Positions 1-13,659 are shown, numbered from the stretch's first letter. The stretch: 64,000 nt of DNA from Cololabis saira (GCF_033807715.1 NC_084597.1:11458670-11522669), one strand, 5' to 3'. Notes: generated from the letters alone by a model not told the origin. Numbers and translations are program-made.

Positions 1-184
1 GGGCAAAAGAGCAGAAGATTCAGGTCTGTGAAATAGTAGCTGGAAATAAGCAAACGTCTACTTGACATATTTTAATAAATTAAATAATTGGAGACTTAAA
101 AACTTGGAGCTGTAGTCTATTAGTCTGTAGCTGTAGTCTCCCATTAGTTACAACTCAAACACAGAGATATTTAAAAGGTGGGAT

Positions 185-884
185 TAGGGCTGGGGATCGA
201 TTCAAATATCAAGAATCGATTCAATTCCGATTCTTAAGATTCAGAATCGATTATCACGCTTTGATTTGATCCGATTCGATCCGATATTGATTTGGGTTAC
301 TGTTAATAAAACTGTTTTTTCAGCTGTTGCATGAATTATATGACTGTCTAGTTATGCAACATATTACTACTAGTATTATATTGAGATTAAACAGCAAGTA
401 TTGCAGCTAATGATGCTGTAAGGACCAATCACCTCCCAGAATGCTGATAGAACTGCTTTCAGAAACATCATGTGGGTCAGAATTACCAAACAGATCCAGG
501 GAGGAAACAGAGGACGGATGAAATCGCTTTTATTTTTTCCCCATTTATGAGAATTTGGTTTTTAACATTTGTGCAAATGTAACCCCAAGACAGTATAATA
601 AAGCAAAGAAATATAGACAATGTATGCAATTATAACTGAAAACTTTAATGTTTTCATACCTTTAAACATATTTAAAGGCAAAAACATGGCACCAGTTATT
701 CTTGTGTCCAAAATATTCCTTTTTTGGGCATAAACAAAAAAGTACCAAAAGTTGTAATGTAATGATGAAAAAAAAAAAAAATATTTTTTTTTTAAATCGA
801 TCTTTAGACATATGAATCGATTTTTAGGAATTAATATGAGAATCGATTTAAAATCGGAGAATCGATCTTTTCAACACAGGCCTA
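185..884 (+). mobile_element. hAT-like non-autonomous element (ATCGATT-rich ends)
   Basis: It starts TAGGGCTGGGGATCGATT and ends with ACAGGCCTA. Both flanks carry the perfect 8-bp duplication GGTGGGAT (177-184 and 885-892). Subterminal regions are rich in AATCGATT repeats in both orientations. A second copy, in inverse orientation, is at 43809-44498. The 8-bp duplication and TA...TA ends suggest hAT; no transposase is present. Confidence 0.82.
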
Positions 885-1139
885 GGTGGGATAAGCAATT
901 CCATGTGATTTATATCCTTTTCTCACATTCCTGTTACTTTTCTCACGAGCACGCTATAAAATAACATACAGAACCCAGGTTTCATAAACTGGAAACAAAC
1001 ATTAGCTGCATCTACATTAGCATGGATCCAGGGTCAGACCCAGTAAGACGCAATTGTAACAAGGTCGACTTTCTCTTTTAAGCATAACGTCTCCATGAAC
1101 AGTGACAGCACCGGTAGGATCCACTGACCAAGCAAACTA

Positions 1140-1245
1140 CTGTATTTTCTGCACTATAAGGTGCACCTAAAAGCCTTTCATTTTCTCAAAAACTGGCAGT
1201 GCGCCTTATAATGCGGTGCACCTCATATATGATCATTACAGTAAT
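1140..1245. repeat. Short palindromic dispersed repeat (TATAAGG...CCTTATA)
   Basis: It contains GCACTATAAGGTGCACC and then GCGCCTTATAATGCGGTGCA in inverse orientation, so the segment can fold back on itself. A related copy is at 30455-30556. It resembles a common vertebrate interspersed repeat, but I cannot name the family. Confidence 0.5.
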
Positions 1246-1424
1246 TTCTGTTACTGTAGTCTGGGGGATTGTGGATACTGTAGTCAGTGTCAGCGAAGTA
1301 ATGGAGCTAAAAACAGCAGGAATTAGGTCAGGGCGAAATATTAAGTATACTCGATGTATCTCGGCTTCTACTCTGTGCGATGTACAAAATGACTATATCG
1401 TGAATATTCAAGTATACATGGTCA

Positions 1425-1672
1425 CACATTTAGTTTAGTTTAGTTTATTTTGGTCATTTACATTTTAAGATGTTTGCATATACACACTGTATATGTACAG
1501 TATACACACAGGTATAAATATATATATTTGTACACATTTCCTTTTTTTTTTTTTGACCAAAAAGGTATAGCTGAAGCCTCTTGGCTTATTTTGCCTATCC
1601 TTTTCAACAAAAGGCAGACTACAGAAACAAAAGATACTAATAAAACGAAACGAACGAACAAAACAAAGAAAA
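1425..1672. repeat. Possible LINE 3' fragment and T-tract
   Basis: TTTAGTTTAG repeats, TATA/TGTA-rich sequence, a T run at 1542-1553 and the text GAAGCCTCTTGGCTTATTT resemble fish LINE 3' ends, from recollection. It directly precedes the first family-1 repeat. Identity uncertain. Confidence 0.35.
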
Positions 1673-2666
1673 TTAAAGCTGCAAGCAGCGATGAACGGGC
1701 CCTCGCACTCACGGCCGCCGCCCCCCATAAGCATATCAGAAATGACACCACCCACGACTTCCTATGTCAAACCATTCAAAAGTTATAGCAGAAAAAAGGG
1801 ACAACCAATCACAAGAAGGGGCGGGGCTAATTCAGGCCAATGAAGGTCAAGGACTCCATACAGAGTCTGATGACACCACCCACGACTCTCCATGTCAAAC
1901 CATTCAAAAGTTATAGCAGGAAATAGGGACAACCAATCAAAAGAAGGGGCGGGGCTAATTTTCACCAATTATGGTCAAGGACTCAATACCGAGTCCCATG
2001 ACACCACCCATGACTCTTTATGTCAAACCATTCAAAAGTTATGGCAGAGAAAAGTTTTCCGGGGGGTGCTGTTGAGCCATTTTGCCACGCCCATTAATGC
2101 AAACCATGAAAAATCAAATTTATCACCAGGCCTGGCTTGCATGCAAAATTTGGTGACTTTTGGAGAACTATCAAATATGGACCAATCAGATTAAGGGGGC
2201 ACGCTTTTTGGCGTCTAGCATCGCCACGGTAACACTTTTGAAAGAGAAAAGTAATGCGCGTAGTCGCGAGATGGAGACGCACATTTTGAGGTATAAGTCA
2301 CCTGGATGCACGTTACGGTTCGGGCCGTATTAATTGCCGAATGAATGGCATTAATTGCGCCAAAATGACACAATTAATTCAAAATGGCCGACTTCCTGTT
2401 CAATTTCGGCCATGGCGCCAAGAGACTTTTCTTTAAGTTGCGACATGATACAGGTGTGTACCGATTTTCGTTCATGTACGTCAAACCGTATTATGGGGCT
2501 TGAGGCTCAAAGTTTTTTCCCTCTGAACCAATCAGATGAAGGGTGGGCGCACTTTTTGGTGTCTAGCGTTGCCGCGGTAACGCTTTTAAATGAGAAAAGT
2601 AATGTGCGTCGTTGCAGGACAGGGACGCACATATTGATGTAGAAAAAAAAAATTGCTGACAAAAAA

Positions 2667-2742
2667 GTCTGGATACTGCGGGAATCGAACTCTGATCTCT
2701 GACTCCAAAGACGGGAACGTTCTGGCTGAGCTAAGACTCAGC
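2667..2742 (-). pseudogene. tRNA-like relic inside family-1 repeat
   Basis: Read on the minus strand it has a box-A-like TAGCTCAGCCAG and a box-B-like AGTTCGATTCC about 35 bp apart, then a T run like a pol III terminator. The D arm is shortened and the stems pair poorly, so it is a relic or SINE head, not a working tRNA. Equivalent segments occur at 16411, 20814 and 25187. Confidence 0.55.
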
Positions 2743-2939
2743 TTCTCATTTCTATTTGACCTACTCACTTAGGAGAGACCAACATATCGATATTTAGTAA
2801 TGTAAGTCTGGAGCTGTTTTTTCTAATTTTTTTAAATATTTGTAAGTTATAAATATTAGTAAAACCCTACTATTTTAATTATTACTTTTTCTGTAACCAT
2901 TCTGCCAAGGTTGTAACCGGGCTGAGCTGGGAATATTTC

Positions 2940-3153
2940 TGACGTCACCACATTACAGGGAGCTGATTGGTCGGGGGGCGGGGCCGTCATCACCCTACTC
3001 GCCACTGATTGGTCGGGGGGCGGGGCCGTCATCACCCTATTCGCCACCGATTGGACGGGGGGCGGGGCCGTCATCACCCTCCGCGCCACTGATTGGTCGG
3101 GAGGCGGGGCCGTCATCACCCTACTCGCCACCGATTGGTCGGGGGGCGGGGCC
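2940..3153 (+). promoter_or_regulatory. CRE plus five 42-bp CCAAT/GC-box units
   Basis: A full CRE palindrome TGACGTCA (2940-2947) is followed after 15 bp by CTGATTGG and then five 42-bp units, each with GATTGG (inverted CCAAT), GGGGCGGGGCC (GC box) and CGTCATCACC. Unit length divisible by three makes several frames open by chance. The motifs are seen; promoter activity is inference. Confidence 0.6.
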
Positions 3154-4938
3154 AGCAGACGTTTGAATCAGGAAGCGGGAGTCAGCGCGAGAGCGACTGG
3201 CGGCTCGTGGCGATTTTATTATAAAAAAGGGACAACCAATCAGAAGAAGGGGCGGGGCTAATTCAGGCCAAAGAAGCTCAAGGACTCATTGCAGAGTCCC
3301 TTGACGCCACCTACGACTTCCTATGTCAAACCATTCAAATTTTATAGCAGAAAAAAGGGACAACCAATCAGAAGAAGGGGCGGGGCTAATTCAGGCCAAT
3401 GAAGGTCAAGGACTCCATACAGAATCTGATGACACCACCCACGACTCTCTATGTCAAACCATTCAAAAGTTATGGCAGAGAAAAGTATTCAATGTGGCGC
3501 TGTTGAGCCGTTAGGCCACGCCCATTAATGCAAACCATGAAATATAAAATTTATCACCAGGCCTGGCTTGCATGCAAAATTTGGTGACTTTTGGAGAACT
3601 ATCAAATATGGACCAATCACATGAAGGGGGGGTGCGCCTTTTGGCGTCTAGCGTCGCCACGGTAACACTTTTGAAAGAGAAAAGTAATGCGTGGTGTCGC
3701 AGGATGTAGACGCACATTTTGATGTATAACACACCTGGGTGCACGATACGGTTCGGGCTGAATTAACTCTCGAAGGAATGGCATAAATTTCGCCAAAATG
3801 ACACAATTTATTCAAAATGGCCGACATCCTGTTCGGTTTTGGCCATGGCTCCAAGAGACTTTTCTTTAAGTTGTGCCATGATACAGGTGTATAGCGATTT
3901 TCGTGCATGTACGTCAAACCGTATTGTGGGGCTTGAGGCACAAAGTTTTCCGGGGGGCGCTGTTGAGCCATTTTGCCACGCCCATTAATGCAAACCATGA
4001 AATATCAAATTTATCACCAGGCCTGGCTTGCATGCCAAATTTGGTGCCTTTTGGGGAACTATCAAATATGGACCAATCAGATGAAGGGGGGGTGCGCTTG
4101 TTGGCGTCGAGCGTCGCCACGGTAACACTTTCGAAAGAGAAAAGTAATGCGTGTAGTCGCAGGATGGAGACGCACATTTTGATGTATAACACATCTGGGT
4201 TCACGATACGGTTCGGGCTGAATTAACTCTCGAAGAATGGCATATATTGCTCCAAAATTACGCAATTAATTCAGAATGTTCAAAATGGCCGACTTCCTGT
4301 TCGGTTTCGGCCATGGCGCCAAGAGACTTTTCTTTTAGTTGCGACATGATACAGGAGTGTACCAATTTTCGTTCATGTACGTCAAACCGTATTATGGGGC
4401 TTGAGGCGCAAAGTTTTTTCTGTCTGAACCAACCAGATGAAGGGTGGGCGCGCTTTTTGGCGTCTAGCGTCGCCACGGTAACGCTTTTGAAAGAGAAAAG
4501 TAATGCGTGTGGTCGCAGGAGGGAGACGCACATTTTGATGTATAATACACCTGGGTGCACGTTACGGTTCGGGCTGAATTAACTGCCGAAGGAATGGCAT
4601 AAATTGCGCCAAAGTGACACGATTAATTCAAAATGGCCGACTTCCTGTTCGGTTTCGGGCATGACGGCAAGAGACTTTTCTTTAAGTTGTCCCATGATAC
4701 AGGTGTGTACCGATTTTCGTGCATGTACGTCAAACCGTATCGTGGGGCTTGAGGCACAAAGTTTTCAAGGGGGCGCTGTTGAGCCATTTTGCCACGCCCA
4801 TTAATGCAAACCATTAAATATCAAATTTTTCGCCAGGCCTGACTTGGGTGCAAAATTTGGTGACTTTTTGGGCATGTTAAGGGGGGCAAAAAGGCCATCA
4901 CTTTGTCAGAAGAAAAAAAAAAAAAAAAATAATAATAA

Positions 4939-7144
4939 TTAAAGCTGCAAGCAGCGATGAACGGGCCCTCGCACTCACGTCCACCGCCCCCCATAAGCAT
5001 ATCAGAAATGACACCACCCACGACTCTCTATGTCAAACCATTCAAAAGTTATAGCAGAAAAAAGGAACAAGCAATCAGAAGAAGGGGCAGGGCTAATTCA
5101 GGCCAATGAAGGTCAAGGACTCCATACAGAGTCTGATGACACCACCCACGACTCTCTATGTCAAACCATTCAAAAGTTATGGCAGAAAATCGGGACAACC
5201 AATCAGAAGAAGGGGCGGGGCTAATTTTTGCCAATTATGGTCAAGGACTCAATGCCGAGTCCCATGACACCACCCACAACTCTTTATGTCAAACCATTCC
5301 AAAGTTATAGCAGAAAATCGGGACAACCAATCAGAAGAAGGGGCGGGGCTAATTAAGGCCAACGAAGCTTAAGAACTCATTACAGAGTCCCATGATACCA
5401 CCCACGACTTCCTATGTCAAACCATTCAAAAGATATAGCAGAAAAAAGGGACAACCAATCAGAAGAAGGGGCGGGGCTAATTCAGGCCAATGAAGGTCAA
5501 GGACTCCATACAGAATCTGATGACACCACCCACGACTCTCTATGTCAAACCATTCAAAAGTTATAGCAGAAAATCGGGACGACCAATCAGCGGAAGGGGC
5601 GGGGCTAATTTTCACCAATTATGGTCAAGGACTCAATACTGAGTCCCATGACACCACCCACGACTTCCTATGTCAAACCATTCAAAAGTTATGGCAGAGA
5701 AAAGTATTCTAGGGGGCGCTGTTGAGCCGTTAGGCCACGCCCATTAATGCAAACCATGAAATATCAAATGTATCGCCAGGCCTGGCTTGCATGCAAAATT
5801 TGGTGACTATCAAATATGGACCAATCAGATGAAGGGGGGGCGCGCCTTTTGGCGTCTAGCGTCGCCATGGTAACACTTTTGAAAGAGAAAAGTAATGCGT
5901 GGTGTCGCAGCATGGAGACGCACATTTTGATGTATAACACTCCTGGGTGCACGTTACGGTTCGGGCCGTATTAATTGCCGAAGGAATGGCATAAATTTAG
6001 CCAAAATTACACAATTAATTCAAAATGGCCGACTTCCTGTTCGGTTTCGGCCATGGCTCCAAGAGACTTTTCTTTAAGTTGTGCCATGCTACACGTGTGT
6101 AGCGATTTTCGTGCATGTACGTCAAACCGTATCGTGGGGCTTGAGGCACAAAGTTTTCCGGGGGGCGCTGTTCAGCCATTTTGCCACGCCCATTAATGCA
6201 AACCATGAAATATCAAATTTATCGCCAGGCCCTGCTTGCATGCCAAATTTGGTGCCTTTTGGGGAACTATCAAATATGGACCAATCAGATGAAGGGGGGG
6301 CACGCTTGTTGGCGTTTAGCGTCGCCACGGTAACACTTTTGAAAGAGAAAAGTAATGCGCGTAGTCGCAGGATAGAGATGCACATTTTGATGTATAACAC
6401 ATCTGGGTTCATGATACGGTTCGGGCCGTATTAATTCTCAAAGGAATGGCATATATTGCTCCAAAATTACGTGATTCATTCAGAATGTTCAAAATGGCCG
6501 ACTTCCTGTTCGGTTTCGACCATGGTGCCAAGAGACTTTTCTGTAAGTTGCAACATGATACAGGTGTGTACCGACTTTCGTTCATGTACGTCAAACCGTA
6601 TTATGGGGCTTGAGGCGCAAAGTTTTTTCTGTCTGAACCAATCAGATGAAGGGTGGGCGCGCTTTTTGGCGTCTAGCCTCGCCACGGTAACGCTTTTGAG
6701 AGAGAAAAGTAATGCGTGGTGTCGGAGGATGGAGACGCACATTTTGATGTATAACACACCTGGGTGCTTGTTACGGTTCGGGCCGTATTAACTGCCGAAG
6801 GAATGGCATAAATTTCGCCAAAATGACACGACTAATTCAAAATGGCCGACATCCTGTTCGGTTTCGGGCATGACGCCAAGAGACTTTTCTTTAAGTTACG
6901 TCATGTTACAGGCATGTACTGATTTTCGTGCATGTACGTCAAACCGTATCGTGGGGCTTGAGGCACAAAGTTTTCAAGGGGGCGCTGTTGAGCCATTTTG
7001 CCACGCCCATTAATGCAAACCATTAAATATCAAATTTTTCGCCAGGCCTGGCTTGGGTGCAAAATTTGGTGACTTTTTGGGCACGTTTAGGGGGGCAAAA
7101 AGGCCCTCCTTTCGTCAGAAAAATAATAAGAATAATAATAATAA
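4939..7144 (+). repeat. Family-1 composite repeat, copy 2
   Basis: Same start hairpin as copy 1, after an A/AAT linker. It has repeated A-units, then several B-units each with an X-box-like GTCGCCACGGTAAC, and closes with GGGGGGCAAAAAGGCC and an AAT tract. It lacks the tRNA-like and 42-bp array segments. Confidence 0.85.
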
Positions 7145-8895
7145 TTAAAGCTGCAAGCAGCGATGAACGGGCCCTCGCACTCACGGCCACCGCCCCCCAT
7201 AAGCATATCAGACATGACACCACCCACGACTTCCTATGTCAAACCATTCAAAAGTTATAGCAGAAAAAAGGGACAACCAATCAGAAGAAGGGGCGAGGCT
7301 AATTTTCACCAATTATGGTCAAGGACTCAATACCGAGTCCGATGACACCACCCACGACTCATTATGTCAAACCTTTCAAAAGTTATGGCAGAGAAAAGTA
7401 TTCTAGGGGGCGCTGTTGAGCCGTTAGCCACGCCCATTAATGCAAACCATGAAATATCAAATTTATCGTCAGGCCTGGCTTGCATGCAAAATTTGGTGAC
7501 TTTTGGAGAACTATCAAATATGGACCAATCAGATGAAGGGGGGCGCGCTTTTTGGCGTCTAGTGTCGCCACGGTAACGCTTTTGAAAGAGAAAAGTAATG
7601 CGTGTCATCGCAAGATGGAGACGCACATTTTGATGTATAACACACCTGGGTGCACGTTACGGTTCGGGCCGTATTAACGGCCGAAGGAATGGCATAAATT
7701 GCGCCAAAATTACACAATTAATTCAAAATGGCTGACTTCCTGTTCGGTTTCGGCCATGGTGCCAAGAGACTTTTCCTTAAGTTGCGACATGATACAGGTG
7801 TGTAGCGATTTTCGTGCATGTACGTCAAACCGTATTGTGGGGCTCGAGGCACAAAGTTTTCCGGGGGGCGCTGTTGAGCCATTTTGCCACGCCCATTAAT
7901 GCAAACCATGAAATATCAAATTTATCACCAGGCCTGGCTTGCTTGCAAAATTTGGTGACTTTTGGGGAACTATCAAATATGGACCAATCAGATGAAGGGG
8001 GGCGCGCCTTATGGCATCTAGCGTCGCCACGGTAACACTTTTGAAAGAGAAAACTAATGCGCGTAGTCGCAGGATGGAGACGCACATTTTGATGTATAAC
8101 ACATCTGGGTTCACGTTACGGTTCGGGCCGTATTAATTCTCGAAGGAATGGCATATATTGCTCCAAAATTACGCGATTAATTCAGAATGTTCAAAATGGC
8201 CGACATTCTGTTCGGTTTCGGCCATGGCGCCAAGAGACTTTTCTTTAAGTTGCGACATGATAAAGATGTGTACCGATTTTCGTTCATGTACGTCAAACCG
8301 TATTATGGGGCTTGAGGCGCAAAGTTTTTTCTGTCTGAACCAATCAGATGAACGGTGGGCGCGCTTTTTGGCGTTTAGTGTCGCTACGGTAACGCTTTTG
8401 AAAGAGAAAAGTAATGCGTGGTGTCGGAGGAAGGAGACGCACATTTTGATGTATAACACACCTGGGTGCACGTTACGGTTCGGGCCGTATTAACTGCCGA
8501 AGGAATGGCATAAATTTCGCCAAAATGACACGACTAATTCAAAATGGCCGACATCCTGTTCGGTTTCGGGCATGACCCCAAGAGACTTTTCTTTAAGTTG
8601 GGCCATGATACAGGTTTGTACCGATTTTTGTGCATGTACGTCAAACCGTATCGTGGGGCTTGAGGCACAAAGTTTTCAAGGGGGCGCTGTTGAGCCATTT
8701 TGCCACGCCCATTAATGCAAACCATTAAATATAACATTTTTCGCCAGGCCTGACTTGCATGCAAAATTTGGTGACTTTTTGGGGACGTTTAGGGGGGCAA
8801 AAAGGCCTTCCTTTTGTCAGAACAATAAGAAGAAGAAGAAGAATAATTCCTGCAATTACAATAGGGCCTTCGCACTGCAAGTGCTCGGGCCCTAA
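7145..8895 (+). repeat. Family-1 composite repeat, copy 3 with intact 3' end
   Basis: This shorter copy keeps the terminal segment absent from copies 1 and 2. After AAGAAGAAG-AAT it reads AATAGGGCCTTCGCACTG, a GCACTGCAAGTGC hairpin, then TCGGGCCCTAA as the end. The 3' hairpin about 10 nt from the CTAA end is Helitron-like. Confidence 0.85.
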
Positions 8896-8899
8896 TAAA

Positions 8900-10252
8900 C
8901 TAGAAAATTTCTGGAAATTTTGATATGGGCATGCCCTACCGCCCATTCGTCCCCTCTTGCTGCTTTGGTTTGGGGCTGCAGTGGTTGTGTTTAGGGTGGT
9001 TCTATGTCAGTTTGAGGTGTTTTTACGCTTGTATTTCATTCATTCCTGTGCTCCCAATAGTTATTAATGGGGCGCGCTTTTTGGCATCTAGCGTTGCCAC
9101 GGTAACGCTTTTGACTGAGAATAGTAATGCCCATCGAGGCAAGATGGAGACGCATCTAACGATGTATGCCTTGCATGGGTGCATGTTCCGGTTCAGGCTA
9201 TGTTAACGGATAGGTTTTTTTTTTCACCGTGGTACAAAACCCCATCCGAATGAATGGGGCCATTTGGCCTGGATTTTGACATAAAATTTCCTTAAATCCC
9301 AGCTTCATGAAATTTGAGTATGTTGAAGTCCACAGCGTGCCGAGTCAGGGGACATTTGTATGATGTCTCTACGATAACCTGTTGCCTAGCAACAAGCGTC
9401 CAAATTCAAACAGAAATAAAAAAGAAAATGAAAGGCCAATATCGCAAAAACTGTAATAATTAGCATAATGAGGTTGTAGGGTCTGTTAGTGCCAATCGGG
9501 CCGAGTGTTTGAAAGTTTCAACGATGTCTCTACGATAAAGTTCGGCCGAGCAATAAGCGTGGGAATTTTCGCCTTTTTTTTTGCTTTTTGGCAACTAGCG
9601 TTGCCACGGTAACCCCTATTACGGAGAAAAGTAATGCCCATCGAGGCATGATGGAGACGCATCTAACGATGTATGCCATGTATGGGTGCATGTTCCGGTT
9701 CAGGCTATGTTAACGGATAGGTTTTTTTTTCACCATGGTGAAAAACTCCATCCGAATGAATGGGGCCATTTGGCCTGGATTTTGACATAAAATTTCCTTA
9801 AATCCCAGCTTCATGAAATTTGAGTATGTTGAAGTCCACAGCGTGCCGAGTCGGGAAACATTTGTACGATGTCTCTACGATAATCTGTTGCCTAGCAACA
9901 AGCGTCCAAAGTCAAACGGAAAAAAAAAAAAAAATGAAAGGTCAATATCACAAAAACTGTAATACTTGGCAAAATAAGGTTGTACGGTCGGTTAGGGACA
10001 ATCGGGCTGAGTGTTTGAAAGTTTGAACGATGTCTCTACGATAAAGTTTGGCCGAGCAATAAGCGCGGGAATGTTCGCCTTTTTTTTTGCTTTTTGGCAA
10101 CTAGCGTTGCCACGGTAACCCCTATTACGGAGAAAAGTAATGCCCATCGAGGCATGATGGAGACGCATCCAACGATGTATGCCATGCATGGGTGCACGTT
10201 CCGGTTCGGGCCGCATTAACGGACGAAAAAAAGTGCGGAATAAGAATAATAA
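8900..10252 (+). repeat. Family-2 repeat, copy 1
   Basis: It starts CTAGAAAATTTCTGG, within which AAAATTTC-TG-GAAATTTT is a perfect hairpin. Internal text includes GTTGCCTAGCAAC (9381-9393) and GTTGCCACGGTAAC (9600-9613), both X-box-like. It ends in GTGCGGAATAAGAATAAT. The core GGCATCTAGCGTTGCCACGG is homologous to family-1 B-units. Confidence 0.82.
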
Positions 10253-11804
10253 CTAGAAAATTTCTGGAAATTTTGATATGGGCATGCCCTACCGCCCATT
10301 CGAGCCCTCTCGCTGCTCTGGTTTGGGGCTGCAGTGTTTGTGTTCGGGGCGTTTTTATGTCAGTTTGAGGTGTTTACGGTTGTATTTCATTCATTCCTGT
10401 GCTCCCAATAGCTATTAATGGGGCGCGCTTTTTGCCGTCTAGCGTCCCCACGGTAACGCTTTTGACTGAGAAAAGCAATGGCCATCGAGGCACGATGGAG
10501 ACGCATCCAACGATGTATGCCATCTATGGGTGCACGTTCCGGTTCAGGCTACGTTAACGGATAGGTTTTTTTTCCACCATGGTTTTAAAAAACCCATCCG
10601 AATGAATGGGGCCATTTGGCATGGATTTTACATTAAACTTTCCTTAAATCACAGCTTCACGAAATTTTAATACGTTGAAGGTCACAGCGTGCCGAGTCAG
10701 GGAACATTTGTATGATGTCTCTACGATAATCTGTTGCCTAGCAACAAGCGTCCAAAGTCAAACGGAAATTAAAAAAAAAATGAAAGGTCAATATCACAAA
10801 AACTTAAAAAAATGGCATAATGAGGTTCTAGGCTCCGTTAGTGCCAATCGGGCCGAGTGTTTGAAAGTTTGAACTATGTCTCTACGATAAAGTCCGGCCG
10901 AGCAATAAGCGTCTGAATTTTCGCCTTTTTTTTTGGCTTTTTGGCATCTAGCGTTGCCACGGTAGCACTTTTGACTGAAAAAAGTAATGCCCATCGAGGC
11001 ACGATGGAGACGCATCCAACGATATATGCCATGCATGGGTGCACATTGCGGTCCGAGCAGTATTAACAGATTGTTTATTCACATGCTCTCCCATACAAAT
11101 GCATAGGTTTTTGTTGCCATGGTAACAAGCCCCATAGGATAGAATGGGACAATTTGGCTTTAATATCTCAAAAGCTGTAAACGACAGCGTAATGAGACCT
11201 CAGTATGTTGTAGTCCACATCAACCTGAGTCTTTTAACGTTGGAACAAAGTCTCTGCGATACCGCGTTGCCGCGCAACAAGCATCCGAAGTTCCGTTAGC
11301 ATCAAAATGAACAATGTGGAATATCTCAAAAACCGTAATAGCAAGCATGACGAGACTAAAATATGTTGCAGTACAAAGCGTCCCGGGTTTGTCAATGTTG
11401 TAATGATGTCTGTACGATAAACCGTTGCCTAGCAACAAGCGTCCAAAATAAAATAGATTTTTTTTTTAAATTGAAAGTTAAATATCGCAAAAACCGTAAT
11501 AAGTAGCATAATGAAGTTTTATGGTCCTTTAGTGACTATCGGGCCGAGTGTTTGAAAGTTTGAACGATGTCTCTACGGTAAAGTTCGGCCGAGCAATAAG
11601 CGTGGGAATTGTCGCCTTTTTTTTTGCTTTTTGGCAACTAGCGTTGCCACGGTAACCCCTATTACGGAGAAAAGTAATGCCCATCGAATCACGATGGAGA
11701 CGCATCCAACGATGTATGCCATGCATGGGTGCACGTTGCGGTTCGGGCCGTATTAACGGACGAAAAAAAGTGCGGAATAAGAATAATAATAATAATAATA
11801 ATAA
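10253..11804 (+). repeat. Family-2 repeat, copy 2
   Basis: Same start as copy 1. It has an extra internal segment with GTTGCCATGGTAAC (11113-11126), an exact RFX X-box pattern, and a GTTGCCTAGCAAC at about 11424. It ends GTGCGGAATAAG plus a long AAT run, at which the next copy begins. Confidence 0.82.
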
Positions 11805-13659
11805 CTAGAAAATTTCTGGAAATTTTGATATGGGCATGCCCTACCGCCCATTCGTCCCCTCTCGCTGCTTTGGTTTGGGGCTGTAGTGGTTGTGTTTAGG
11901 GTGGTTCTATGTCAGTTTGAGGTGTTTTTACGCTTGTATTTCATTAATTCCTGTGCTCCCAATAGTTATTAATGGGGCGCGCTTTTTGGCATCTAGCGTT
12001 GCCACGGTAATGCTTTTGACTGAGAATAGTAATGTCCATCGAGGCAAGATGGAGACGCATCTAACGATGTATGCCGTGCATGGGTGCATGTTCCGGTTCA
12101 GGCTATGTTAACGGATAGGTTTTTTTTTTTCACCATGGTACAAAACCCCATCCGAATGAATGGGGCCATTTGGCCTGGATTTTGACATAAAATTTCCTTA
12201 AATCCCAGCTTCATGAAATTTGAGTATGTTGAAGTCCACAGCGTGCCGAGTCAGGGGACATTTGTACGATGTCTCTACGATAACCTGTTGCCTAGCAACA
12301 AGCGTCCAAATTCAAACAGAAATTTAAAAAAAAATTAAAGGTCAATATCGCGAAAACTGTAGTAATTAGCATAATGAGGTTGTAGGGTCCGTTGGTGCCA
12401 ATCGGGCCGAGTGTTTGAAAGTTTCAACAATGTCTCTACGATAAAGTTCGGCCGAGCAATAAGCGTCCGAATTTTCGCCTTTTTTTTTTGCTTTTTGGTG
12501 TCTAGCGTTGCCACGGTAACACTTTTGACTGAGAATAGTAATGCCCATCGAGGCAAGATGGAGACGCATCTAACAATGTATGCCGTGCATGGGTGCATGT
12601 TCCGGTTCAGGCTACGTTAACGGATAGGTGTTTTTTTCACCATGGTACAAAACCCCATCCGAATGAATGGGGCCATTTGGCCTGGATTTTGACATAAAAT
12701 TTCCTTAAATCCCAGCTTCATGAAATTTGAGTATGTTGAAGTCCACAGCGTGCCAAGTCAGGGGACATTTGTACGATGTCTCTATGATAACCTGTTGCCT
12801 AGCAACAAGCGTCCAAATTCAAACAGAAATTTAAAAAAAAATGAAAGGTCAATATCGCGAAAACTGTAGTAATTAGCATAATGAGGTTGTAGGGTCCGTT
12901 AGTGCCAATCGGGCCGAGTGTTTGAAAGTTTCAACCATGTCTCTACGATAAAGTTCGGACGAGCAATAAGCGTCCTAATTTTCGCCTTTTTCTTTGCTTT
13001 TTGGCGTCTAGCGTTGCCACGGTAACACTTTTTACTGAGAAAAGTAATGCCCATCAAGGAACGATGGAGACGCATCCAACGATGTATGCCATGTATGGGT
13101 GCATGTTCCGGTTCAGGCTATGTTAACGGATAGGTTTTTTTTTCACCATGGTAAAAAACTCCATCCGAATGAATGGGGCCATGTGACCTGGATTTTGACA
13201 TAAAATTTCCTTAAATCCCAGCTTCATGAAATTTGAGTATGTTGAAGTCCACAGCGTGCCGAGTCGGGAAACATTTGTACGATGTCTCTACGATAACCTG
13301 TTGCCTAGCAACAAGCGTCCAAAGTCAAACGGAAAAAAAAAAAAAAATGAAAGGTCAATATCACAAAAACTGTAATACTTGGCATAATAAGGTTGTACGG
13401 TCGGTTAGGGACAATCGGGCTGAGTGTTTGAAAGTTTGAACGATGTCTCTACGATAAAGTTCGGCCGAGCAATAAGCGTGGGAATTTTCGCCTTTTTTTT
13501 TGCTTTTTGGCAACAAGCGTTGCCACGGTAACCCCTATTACGGAGAAAAGTAATGCCCATCGAGGCATGATGGAGACGCATCCAACGATGTATGTCATGC
13601 ATGGGTGCACGTTCCGGTTCGGGCCGCATTAACGGACGAAAAAAAGTGCGGAATAATAA
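11805..13659 (+). repeat. Family-2 repeat, copy 3
   Basis: This copy has its internal module (TCCACAGCGTGCCAAGTC...GTTGCCTAGCAACAAGCG...GTTGCCACGGTAAC) repeated in tandem. It ends GTGCGGAATAATAA directly against a family-3 repeat. Confidence 0.8.

Larger units (their letters stand above)
1673..4938 (+). repeat. Family-1 composite repeat, copy 1
   Basis: The copy starts TTAAAGCTGCAAGCAGCG, a perfect GCTGC-AA-GCAGC hairpin. It has tandem A-units of about 128 bp (CCAATCAGAAGAAGG then GGGCGGGGCTAATT), a tRNA-like segment, a CRE/CCAAT/GC-box array, then B-units of several hundred bp containing GTCGCCACGGTAAC, and closes with GGGGGGCAAAAAGGCC, a GTCAGAAG tract and (AAT)n. Open frames in it are broken, short and repeated in several frames. 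No gene is supported. Confidence 0.85.

Noticed and set aside
2667..2742. Working tRNA gene
   Set aside because: Box A and box B are present, but the D arm is short and acceptor and T stems do not pair.
2856..3131. ORFs with a 14-residue repeat (VMTAPPPDQS, also 22384-22698 and 25402-25608)
   Set aside because: The 42-bp CCAAT/GC-box unit is divisible by three, so frames stay open by chance; no start context, codon bias or domain.
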